Positions 16,466 through 23,582 of a DNA stretch of 41,856 nt are shown here, piece by piece (positions within the stretch are counted from its first letter, which is position 1; the number at the start of each line of letters is the position of its first letter). The notes beneath the pieces were generated by a model, which saw only the letters and a program-made list of their open reading frames with translations, was not told the DNA's origin and searched no databases. This stretch comes from an uncultured Dorea sp. (GTDB lineage: Bacteria; Bacillota; Clostridia; Lachnospirales; Lachnospiraceae): contig CAJTOH010000033.1 in NCBI GenBank assembly GCA_910577685.1, forward strand, positions 1 through 41,856. The letters are read 5' to 3'. Both the position numbers and the translations under genes were made by a program.

Positions 16466-17173
16466 ATGGACACGGAGACGATACTGGTTGTGGATGATAA
16501 TAAAGAGATTGTGTATTCCATCAGCGAACTGCTGAAGTATGAGGGATATCAGGTGGTAAAGGCTTACGACGGGATGGAGGCTTTGGAGGCCTTGGAGAAA
16601 GAGGAGATCGACCTGATCTTGCTGGATGTGATGATGCCAAGGATGAACGGTCTGTCTGCCCTGATGAAGATGCGGGAGAAGAGCCGGATTCCGGTGATTA
16701 TTTTGTCGGCTAAGACCGAGGAGAGCGATAAGGTGTCGGGGCTGGTGCTGGGGGCGGATGATTATGTGGAGAAACCTTACCAGCCGGCGGAGTTAATAGC
16801 GAGGATCAAGGCGCATCTTCGGCGGTACCGCGCATGGGGGAAGGAGAAGCCAAAGGCGGATGAGGACAGGATTATTAATGGCGGGCTGGTCCTTGATAAG
16901 AAACAGCGCGTGGTGGTCGTGGAGGGTGAAGAGGTTAGGCTGACTGCCACGGAATATAAGATTCTGGAGCTTTTGATGGAGCATCCCGGGCAGATTTTCC
17001 CGGCGGAGCAGATCTACGAGCTGGTGTGGAAGGAGAGGGCGGATTTTGCAGTGGAGAATACCGTTATGGTACATATCCGCCATATCCGTGAGAAGGTGGA
17101 AATTGATTCTAAGAAACCAAGATATGTAAAGGTGGTGTGGGGAATTGGATACAAGATGGAAAAATATAGTTGA
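16466..17173 (+). CDS. OmpR/PhoB-family response regulator, VanR-like
   Basis: The protein has 235 residues. The ATG at 16466 lies 7 nt after GGAGGG and is preferred over the ATG at 16460, which is too close. The receiver domain (1-120) shows the acidic pair Asp10/Asp11, phospho-acceptor Asp54 (LILLDVMMP), Ser81 and Lys103 (ADDYVEKPY). The winged-helix domain occupies about 135-235 (LTATEYKILELL, HIRHIREKVE). The sequence resembles VanR and related regulators of cell-envelope responses, but no van resistance genes are nearby. It overlaps the sensor kinase gene by 29 nt. Confidence 0.93.
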   Translation: MDTETILVVDDNKEIVYSISELLKYEGYQVVKAYDGMEALEALEKEEIDLILLDVMMPRMNGLSALMKMREKSRIPVIILSAKTEESDKVSGLVLGADDYVEKPYQPAELIARIKAHLRRYRAWGKEKPKADEDRIINGGLVLDKKQRVVVVEGEEVRLTATEYKILELLMEHPGQIFPAEQIYELVWKERADFAVENTVMVHIRHIREKVEIDSKKPRYVKVVWGIGYKMEKYS

Positions 17174-18548
17174 GAAGATTTTTGCTTTTTTTCAGAAAAA
17201 ATGGATTTCAGTACCGGGATTGATTCTGATGGTTTTTGGGGTGTTCGGTTTGGGGATTCTTATATCCTACCGCCGTTCGTACACCACGGAGACGGTGCTC
17301 GGTTTCGGATTCCTGCTGAATATTTGTATTGGAATCGGTCTTTCCCTTGTGCTGAAACAGTATTTGGAACGGAGATATCAGGAATGGAACAAGGGGAAAG
17401 AGTGGGGTTATGAGGAGTGGAAGATGAAGGAGGCCTATTCTTTAAAGGAGCTTTGCAAGGTATTTGGAGTCTGCGGCTTGGCGGCAGTCTGGTATCTGTA
17501 CGACCTTGTGGAGGGCGGCGGCAGGTGGGGCGGCCTGAGCAAAGGATGGTATTTTAATTTTTCTACCGCTTATGTTCTCGTTATCACGGTTCTGGTCCAG
17601 TTTTTGGTGGCGTGGAAAGCGGTCAGGAAGTTCTGGTATGGAAAACTGGACGTTGTCTTTGACCAGATCGAGGTGCGTTTGCAGATGCGCCTTGCCGAAG
17701 CGTTGGAGATTGAACGAAAAAGCCTTGAGAAGGTAACGCGAAGCGATCAGCTTAGGGTCGACTTGATTACGAATGTGTCGCACGATTTGAAGACGCCCCT
17801 CACTTCGATGGTGGGATATGTCGAACTGATTAAGAAAGAGGAGTTAAGCGATGTGGTGCGGGATTATATCGACGTGATTTCCGCACGGACGGAGAAGCTT
17901 AAGGAGATGATTAACAGCCTCTTCTCACTGGCAAAGGCCAGCAGCGGGAATGTGGAGCTAAAAAAAGAGAATTTTGAGGTGAACCGGCTGATTGAACAGA
18001 TATTTGCGGACATGGACGACCGGATTAAGGAAAGCGGGCTTAAGTTCGTGAGGCAGCTTACCGGAGAAGATACGAAAATCTATTCGGATAATACGTATTT
18101 TTACCGTATTTGCCAGAATTTGATTGAAAATGCATTGAAATATTCCGCAAAGGGAACCCGGGTGTTTGTACGGACCTATCTGAAGGGATGTCCGGCCGGT
18201 ACGGACATGGGGGAAGCGGCGGATGAAATGGAGGATTCCAGACTGCATGAGGCAGGGGCGCCTGCTTTGAAGGCGGATGAAATGCAGGATTCCGAGAGGT
18301 TTTTGGCTGTGTCCGGTCAGGGAAAGAAGAGCATCTGTATAGAGATTACCAATACTGCAGGGTATTTTATGGATTTTACGAAGGAGGACATCGTGGAACG
18401 TTTTGTTCGCGGGGATCACGCAAGGACCAGCGAGGGCAACGGGCTGGGGCTGGCCATTGTGAGCGCCTACGCGAAGGCGTTAGGAGGAGAGTTCGAGATC
18501 AAGATTGACTGCGACCAGTTTAAGGCTTGTCTGGAATTCGGCGCTTAA
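17145..18548 (+). CDS. Membrane sensor histidine kinase, VanS-like
   Basis: The protein has 467 residues. The start is taken as TTG at 17145, preceded by GTGGGGA; no ATG or GTG occurs before the first membrane helix. Hydrophobic segments at about 24-42, 50-70 and two more before residue 165 form the sensor region, with little extracellular sequence. The phospho-acceptor is His213 in NVSHDLKTPLTS. The N box is NLIENALKYS, the F box IVERFVRG and the G2 box EGNGLGLAI. The G1 box (TNTAGYF) is degenerate. The ATPase domain carries an unusual insertion around residues 350-395 that contains a duplicated DEM(E/Q)DS segment. It is the partner of the overlapping response regulator. Confidence 0.92.
   Translation: MDTRWKNIVEKIFAFFQKKWISVPGLILMVFGVFGLGILISYRRSYTTETVLGFGFLLNICIGIGLSLVLKQYLERRYQEWNKGKEWGYEEWKMKEAYSLKELCKVFGVCGLAAVWYLYDLVEGGGRWGGLSKGWYFNFSTAYVLVITVLVQFLVAWKAVRKFWYGKLDVVFDQIEVRLQMRLAEALEIERKSLEKVTRSDQLRVDLITNVSHDLKTPLTSMVGYVELIKKEELSDVVRDYIDVISARTEKLKEMINSLFSLAKASSGNVELKKENFEVNRLIEQIFADMDDRIKESGLKFVRQLTGEDTKIYSDNTYFYRICQNLIENALKYSAKGTRVFVRTYLKGCPAGTDMGEAADEMEDSRLHEAGAPALKADEMQDSERFLAVSGQGKKSICIEITNTAGYFMDFTKEDIVERFVRGDHARTSEGNGLGLAIVSAYAKALGGEFEIKIDCDQFKACLEFGA
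18218..18293 (+). repeat. In-frame direct repeat inside the kinase gene
   Basis: A 22-bp sequence at 18218-18239 recurs at 18272-18293 with a single mismatch. The offset is exactly 54 bp (18 codons), so the repeat preserves frame. It encodes ADEMEDS and ADEMQDS in the insertion of the ATP-binding domain. Confidence 0.85.
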
Positions 18549-18593
18549 TATTTTTAGATATTAAAGCAGGGGTTATGAGGGACTGCTTAAGGG

Positions 18594-18631
18594 AAAAATC
18601 TGACGGGATGCGTACTGCCCGTCAGATTTTT
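18594..18631. terminator. Strong rho-independent terminator
   Basis: AAAAATCTGACGGG (18594-18607) pairs perfectly with the 14 bases at 18618-18631, with a 10-nt loop. The A-tract and T-tract lie within the stem ends, so it can work on both strands between the convergent kinase and DJ-1 genes. Confidence 0.9.
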
Positions 18632-18687
18632 CATACTTGCGGCGGTAATTAACCGGGGAGAACAGGGCGGTGTTTAAGCAGCCTGCA

Positions 18688-19323
18688 TTACCTGCCGTCA
18701 GACGGCAAAGTCTGCATGAGAGCAAAGAAATGTTCGGGCTTGCCGGTACTGAAATAGTCGTACCACGCTTCCAGCGTATTCGTTTCAAAAACCCCTAAAT
18801 GTTCAATAATTTGTTTTGCCCATAACAAAGCCCCGGTGGAGCTTGCGGTAATCAGGTTGCCATCCGCTGCCGACGGCTTGTCTATATAAAAACGTTGTCC
18901 TTTATAGCGGGGAGAAACCATTTCAAGAAATCCCTGTCCATTGCTGGTATGCGGACGATGATCCAATAGTCCGGAGTTGGCGAGAGCGGCGGTTGCCCCG
19001 CAAATCGCGCATACGGTCGCCCCTAAAGAGAGGAATTCGTTTGCTTTTTCGATGATTGCTGCGTGTTTAGGGTCGTTCCATGTATCTGCGCCCGGCAATA
19101 TCAACGTACTTGTTTCACTTACAATAATTTCGTCAATTAAGCAATCAGGTACGATTGTGAGACCGCCCATTGTACGGATTGGCTCCTTAGTATAGCTAAC
19201 TGTTTTTAGCGATACGCGAGGGGCGTCTTTTTTGAAAAATCGGCCGGAATTAAGTTCCGAAATAACGTGGCCCAACTCCCAGTCAGCTAAAGTATCAAGA
19301 ACATAAACATAGATTGTAAACAT
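18688..19323 (-). CDS. DJ-1/PfpI family protein
   Basis: This 211-residue protein has a type 1 glutamine amidotransferase-like fold. The nucleophile elbow is VCAICGATA with Cys108, and the preceding block ILPGADTWND is the usual family strand. Relatives act as glyoxalases, deglycases, chaperones or peptidases, so the reaction is not fixed. The ATG at 19323 follows GGAGGAG. The gene diverges from a WYL-domain regulator 107 nt away, which probably controls it. Confidence 0.88.
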   Translation of the reverse strand: MFTIYVYVLDTLADWELGHVISELNSGRFFKKDAPRVSLKTVSYTKEPIRTMGGLTIVPDCLIDEIIVSETSTLILPGADTWNDPKHAAIIEKANEFLSLGATVCAICGATAALANSGLLDHRPHTSNGQGFLEMVSPRYKGQRFYIDKPSAADGNLITASSTGALLWAKQIIEHLGVFETNTLEAWYDYFSTGKPEHFFALMQTLPSDGR

Positions 19324-19369
19324 AAATCTCCTCCGTCTTCATTGTTTTATTGAATTACTTTCATTTTCA

Positions 19370-19398
19370 TTGTACCATGTAATTGCTGACAACATTAT
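19370..19398 (+). promoter_or_regulatory. Possible promoter for the WYL regulator
   Basis: TTGTAC (19370-19375), a 17-nt spacer and CATTAT (19393-19398). A minus-strand -10-like TACAAT (19374-19369) for the DJ-1 gene overlaps the -35, so one bound regulator could affect both directions. Confidence 0.5.
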
Positions 19399-19430
19399 GG
19401 CAATAATCTAAATTGAAAGGCGGCTGTTAG

Positions 19431-20363
19431 ATGAAAGTAGACAGGCTTGTTAGTATTATTATGACACTTCTTGATAAAAAGAGGATAGGCGCGCGGGAAT
19501 TAGCAGATATGTTTGAAGTTTCACCCCGCACAATCTATCGAGATATAGACGCAATCAACATGGCGGGTATTCCTGTCCGCTCCGCACCGGGAGTAGGCGG
19601 CGGCTTTGAAATTATGCAGGAATATAAGCTTGATAAAACGGTTTTTACGGCTGACGATCTTTCTGCCCTTTTGATGGGACTTTCCAGTCTTTCAGGCATG
19701 ATGCGGGGGGACGAACCGGTACATGCTCTTGCGAAAGTTAAGAGTTTTATCCCTGCCGACAGAGCGAAAGAAATTGAATTAAAAGTCAATCAGATATGTA
19801 TTGATTTAACTCCGTGGACGGGCGGCGGCAATATACGGCCTAATTTAGAGATTATTAAATCGGCTTTGCAGGAAAACAAGACGCTGACCTTTGAATATAT
19901 CGCTCACCACGGAAATGAAACCACACGGACAGTCGAGCCGTATCAGCTTGTTTTGAAAGGCAATCATTGGTACTTGCAAGGGTATTGCCGCAAAAGAAAT
20001 GATTTTCGATTATTCAGGTTGTCCCGCATGTCATATCTGCAAAAGCAAGAGGAAATTTTCACACCGCGCGAATATCAAAAACCACAGTTGGATTTTGACG
20101 GTATTTTGGAAACTATGCAGACAAAAATCGAAGTCCGCTTTCATAAATCCGTCATGGACAGAGCGCTTGATTTTTGTCCTTATGAGGATTTTTTAGCGGA
20201 TGGCGACGATTATTATATAGTTAATTTCCCTTTTATCGAAAACGAATACTACTACGATATTCTTTTAAGTTTTGGAGATAAATGCGAGTGTTTAGCGCCG
20301 CTGCATATCCGCGCAGAAATAAAACGCAGAATACAGGATATGGCCGCGCTATATGAAAGATGA
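19431..20363 (+). CDS. HTH-WYL transcriptional regulator (YafY/DeoR-like)
   Basis: The protein has 310 residues. The N-terminal winged helix-turn-helix (about 1-60) contains ARELADMFEVSPRTIYRDID. It is followed by GIPVRSAPGVGGGF, characteristic of this family. The WYL domain (about 140-215) carries NHWYLQGYCRKRNDFRLFRLSRM-type residues, including the Trp-Tyr-Leu triad and the basic ligand-binding residues. A C-terminal extension follows. WYL domains sense small ligands or nucleic acids. The most likely target is the divergent DJ-1/PfpI gene. Confidence 0.9.
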   Translation: MKVDRLVSIIMTLLDKKRIGARELADMFEVSPRTIYRDIDAINMAGIPVRSAPGVGGGFEIMQEYKLDKTVFTADDLSALLMGLSSLSGMMRGDEPVHALAKVKSFIPADRAKEIELKVNQICIDLTPWTGGGNIRPNLEIIKSALQENKTLTFEYIAHHGNETTRTVEPYQLVLKGNHWYLQGYCRKRNDFRLFRLSRMSYLQKQEEIFTPREYQKPQLDFDGILETMQTKIEVRFHKSVMDRALDFCPYEDFLADGDDYYIVNFPFIENEYYYDILLSFGDKCECLAPLHIRAEIKRRIQDMAALYER

Positions 20364-20451
20364 TACGTTGTCCGGAGGGGTGTTTTGATGAAAGGGGGAT
20401 GATTTTTAACAGCAGATACAGTATAATGGAGAAGAATAGGAGGTATAGCGT

Positions 20452-21327
20452 ATGGAGATGGAAGTAAGAAAGAGAAAAGCAGAGTTGTATCGGTATCAGG
20501 GAGTCGGATTTGGAATCTATATCCTTGCTTCCGCTTATTTGTTTTATATGGTATTGGGGATTGATTCCGACTATATTTCATGGAAATTTGGCAATGGAAT
20601 CGCCGTGCTGGTCACAGCAAGTATATGTATCGTATATGCATTATTTGTGGCCGCGGCCGGTCTCGTCATACGTCTCGGGGCGTGCAGGATCTTAGAGATT
20701 CTCACCACGGAATGTGATCCGTTCTTATATGAGGCATGCATCCGCAGAAACAACAAGCTGCTGTTTAGGGACAGGCTTATGTGCAATATTGCATTGGCGC
20801 AGCACTGTCAGGGGAATTTTGACAGAGAGTGGGAGACTTTGCAGGGGATTGACGTCCGTAAGCTGAAAGGTATATTCCGGGTGAATTATTATATTTTACT
20901 GTCTGCCCAGTATTTTAAGAGGGGGATGGGATTGAAGGTGCGTGAGCTGGAAGAGGGATTCCGGCGCAGTATTTCCGGACAGACTCAATATCAACAGGAA
21001 TACGGACAGATGAATTGCAGGGGAAGAAAGAGGAAGGAATGGAGATACTTTGAGATGCTGTGCGCGGGCAATAATCTGATCAGAGCCCTTGAGAATCAGG
21101 ATTATCATGCGGCGTCAAGATTCCTTTATGATCGGATGGAGCTTAACGGGAATGTAGAAAAGCCATGGACGAAGGTGAACTATGCGCTTAAGGAGGCGAA
21201 GATCTATCTGGGGCTGGGCGATCAGGAGAGTGCAAAGCTCTGCCTCGAGTATGTGGTGTCGAAGGGAAACCGCATGTGGTGCGTACAGGAGGCAGAGAGG
21301 ATACTTGAAGCGCTTCCTGAACCTTAA
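20452..21327 (+). CDS. Uncharacterised membrane protein with helical repeat-like C-terminus
   Basis: The protein has 291 residues; the ATG at 20452 lies 8 nt after AGGAGG. Two hydrophobic segments at about 22-42 and 48-75 form a membrane hairpin. The remaining 215 residues are helical, with TPR-like pairs (NIALAQHCQGNFDREWETL, NYILLSAQYFKRG, AKIYLGLGDQESAKLCLEYV). This suggests a cytoplasmic scaffold held at the membrane. I recognise no catalytic motif. A TATAAT at 20422-20427 with a weak -35 may be its promoter. Its 3' end overlaps the open frame of a GNAT remnant. Confidence 0.75.
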   Translation: MEMEVRKRKAELYRYQGVGFGIYILASAYLFYMVLGIDSDYISWKFGNGIAVLVTASICIVYALFVAAAGLVIRLGACRILEILTTECDPFLYEACIRRNNKLLFRDRLMCNIALAQHCQGNFDREWETLQGIDVRKLKGIFRVNYYILLSAQYFKRGMGLKVRELEEGFRRSISGQTQYQQEYGQMNCRGRKRKEWRYFEMLCAGNNLIRALENQDYHAASRFLYDRMELNGNVEKPWTKVNYALKEAKIYLGLGDQESAKLCLEYVVSKGNRMWCVQEAERILEALPEP

Positions 21328-21346
21328 GGAGACCGGAAGGGATACG

Positions 21347-21625
21347 GTGGAGATTTCCGTCATGGGCATATTGAAAGACTGCCACAGAAAAGGAATCGGA
21401 ACGCGGCTGTTTTTGGAGGCGAAAGCATTTGCAGAGTGTGAGGGTTACTCTTTTATGCAGGTCAAGACCGTGCAGATGGGAAAGTACAAAGAGTACGATA
21501 ACACGAACCGCTTTTATCTAAGCCTTGGTTTTAAGGAATTCGAGGTATTTCCGACGCTGTGGGATGAGTGGAATCCCTGTCAGGTCTATGTGATGTCGTT
21601 GGGAAATGATTCGAGCCTCCCATAA
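21347..21625 (+). pseudogene. GNAT acetyltransferase remnant, N-terminus missing
   Basis: About 92 codons encode the C-terminal half of a GNAT: motif A (VEISVMGILKDCHRKGIGTRLF), the following helix, and motif B (TNRFYLSLGFKEFEVFP). The first strands and helices are absent; upstream DNA is occupied by the preceding gene. A GTG at 21347 with GGAAGGG nearby could start a short protein, and GNAT-like sequence may extend slightly further upstream in the overlap. Its end overlaps the convergent cysteine-cluster gene by 40 nt. It is most simply a decayed gene. Confidence 0.7.
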
Positions 21626-22245
21626 AATTCCTGATAAAAATCGCCGTCCGCGGCGTATGGTTTCAGATAAAATTGCTGTAAAATGAACATACTGAGTTTT
21701 TTTATCTTCTCACCGTGTTCAAAATCCATAGCGTATTCCTGCAGGGGTTTGAGGAAATAGTGCCAGTCTGTGATGAATTTCTCATAACGTTTGATATCCG
21801 GCATATCGATCCATTTGCGTATCTTAACCTTATTCTTGTTCGGCGCGGGACATTCATGTATCTGCAGAAAATACTGAAAGGAGCGGTTCTCATAGAAGCG
21901 TCCCAGAGGAAAGATGCGGCAGATTCCGGGGCGGAGGGAATGGATGCGGCACCGTCCGTTGCTCAGGAACACGCAGGCGTCTTCTTTTGCCGTCATCCTA
22001 AGGTTGGGGAGGATGACGCCGTCCGCCACATTTAATTCAAGGCAGGAATTCAATAAGTCTGCGCAGGATTCGCCCAGTCCGCTGCAAAGCATGTGGGTAT
22101 CAAGGGGGTCGAGGACGATGGAATTCCCCATGCCCCGGCAGCAGGATGAACATCCCTTGCAGCCGTTACAGTCTGTCTTCGCCATATCGTTGCTTCCGTA
22201 TAGTTTACCGTCCGACACTTTGTTCAGGTCTATATCTCGTATCAT
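21586..22245 (-). CDS. YkgJ-family cysteine-cluster protein
   Basis: The protein has 219 residues. The cluster CNGCKGCSSCC near residue 27 and the later CVFLSNGRCRIHSLRPGICRIFPLG stretch define the YkgJ-type zinc- or iron-chelating domain, which probably binds an Fe-S cluster or zinc. A fifth cysteine lies in HECPAPN. The C-terminal third is helical without a known motif. No signal or membrane segment is seen. The family is sometimes linked to methyltransferase or flagellar contexts, but no function can be set here. Confidence 0.85.
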   Translation of the reverse strand: MIRDIDLNKVSDGKLYGSNDMAKTDCNGCKGCSSCCRGMGNSIVLDPLDTHMLCSGLGESCADLLNSCLELNVADGVILPNLRMTAKEDACVFLSNGRCRIHSLRPGICRIFPLGRFYENRSFQYFLQIHECPAPNKNKVKIRKWIDMPDIKRYEKFITDWHYFLKPLQEYAMDFEHGEKIKKLSMFILQQFYLKPYAADGDFYQEFYGRLESFPNDIT

Positions 22246-22306
22246 ATTTTCTCTCCTAATAATTGTTATGATATCTTTGAAAATGATTTGTGTAGCGCGT
22301 ATTAAG

Positions 22307-22326
22307 ACATTATACTAGTATAATGT
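22307..22326. promoter_or_regulatory. Perfect 20-bp palindrome, operator candidate
   Basis: ACATTATACTAGTATAATGT is a perfect inverted repeat located 38 bp before sbcD and 61 bp before the divergent YkgJ-like gene. It contains a TATAAT on each strand (22319-22324 plus; 22314-22309 minus), so it could be both operator and paired -10 elements. Neither side has a good -35. Confidence 0.7.
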
Positions 22327-22364
22327 AAGATGATTTCAGATGTAAATAGAAAGGAACATATTTT

Positions 22365-23579
22365 ATGAAATTTTTTCATCTGTCCGACCTGCATATCGGC
22401 AAACAGCTTCATCATTACAGCCTGAGAGAGGATCAGGAGGCGGTACTGGACGAGATCGTCGCCTATGCCGATTCCATCCGTCCGGATGCCGTCGTGATTG
22501 CGGGGGATATCTATGACCGTCCCGTTCCGTCTGCGGAAGCAGTGGCAGTCTTTGACCGGTTTCTTACAGGTCTGTCAAAGATTGTTCCGTCAATTCCGGT
22601 GCTGATTATCAGCGGAAACCACGACTCGGCAGACAGGCTTGAGTATGCGTCGGACATCCTGAAAAGGCACCGGATTTATCTGGCGGGAAACGTACCGCGG
22701 GATGCGTCGGAAAGGCTTAGGAAGGTTACTCTTTCGGATAACTGGGGTCAGGTAGATTTCTATCTGATGCCGTTTCTGAAGCCTTCCTATGTGAGAAATG
22801 TGTTTGAAGGAGAGCCGCCGAAGACTTATACGGAGGCGGTGGAAAAGCTTCTTATGCGAGAAGGGATTGACTATAAAAATCGGAGAAATGTATTAGTTTC
22901 TCATCAGTTTTATACGGGAAATATATCCTCTACCCGGAGCGCAGACAATCCGGTCCGCGGCGATAAGCCCGAATTATACCCCATGACGTGTGATTCGGAA
23001 ACCTTCTGCGTAGGCGGGATTGAGAATGTAGAGATCCGGGCAGTGCAGGATTTCGATTATGCGGCCTTGGGGCATCTGCACGGCGCACAGAACGTGGGAA
23101 GCCCCCGTATCCGTTACTGCGGAACTCTTCTGAAATATTCTGTCAGCGAGTGCAGCCATGAGAAAACCCTGACTGTGGTCACGCTTGGCGAGAAGGGGGA
23201 AGAGCCCCTGATTGAACTTCTGCCTCTGCATCCGCTGCGGGATGTGAAAAAGAAAACAGGGAATCTAAGAGACATTATAGACCATGCGGGGGAGGATGAA
23301 CGGGGGGATTATATCAGCGTGACGCTGACGGACGAGACAGATCCCTATAAGCCGAAAGAACAGCTTGAGAAGGTATTTGACCATATTTTGGAAGTGCGTG
23401 TGGATAACCTTAGGACAAGGAAGAAACTTATGGAACTGGATGAAGAGATGATAATGAAAGATCCTCTCCAAAACTTTGCGGATTTCTATCAGGAGATTCA
23501 GGGGAAACCTCTGACGGATGAAGAAGCGGAGATGATGGGCCGGATCTTCGAGCAGGCAAAGGAAGGCCGGGAGGAATAA
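22365..23579 (+). CDS. sbcD: Exonuclease subunit SbcD (Mre11-like)
   Basis: This 404-residue nuclease subunit works with SbcC to cleave hairpins and process double-strand DNA ends. The five metallophosphoesterase motifs are present: DLHIG near residue 8, GDIYDRP, GNHDS, SHQFYTG and GHLHG. The C-terminal capping region follows. The ATG at 22365 follows AAAGGAAC. The stop is 3 nt before sbcC, whose ribosome site lies within the end of sbcD, so they are translationally coupled. Confidence 0.97.
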   Translation: MKFFHLSDLHIGKQLHHYSLREDQEAVLDEIVAYADSIRPDAVVIAGDIYDRPVPSAEAVAVFDRFLTGLSKIVPSIPVLIISGNHDSADRLEYASDILKRHRIYLAGNVPRDASERLRKVTLSDNWGQVDFYLMPFLKPSYVRNVFEGEPPKTYTEAVEKLLMREGIDYKNRRNVLVSHQFYTGNISSTRSADNPVRGDKPELYPMTCDSETFCVGGIENVEIRAVQDFDYAALGHLHGAQNVGSPRIRYCGTLLKYSVSECSHEKTLTVVTLGEKGEEPLIELLPLHPLRDVKKKTGNLRDIIDHAGEDERGDYISVTLTDETDPYKPKEQLEKVFDHILEVRVDNLRTRKKLMELDEEMIMKDPLQNFADFYQEIQGKPLTDEEAEMMGRIFEQAKEGREE

Positions 23580-23582
23580 GCC

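Noticed and set aside
16466..18548. Vancomycin resistance operon
   Set aside because: Only the regulator and kinase resemble VanRS; no ligase, dehydrogenase or dipeptidase gene is present.
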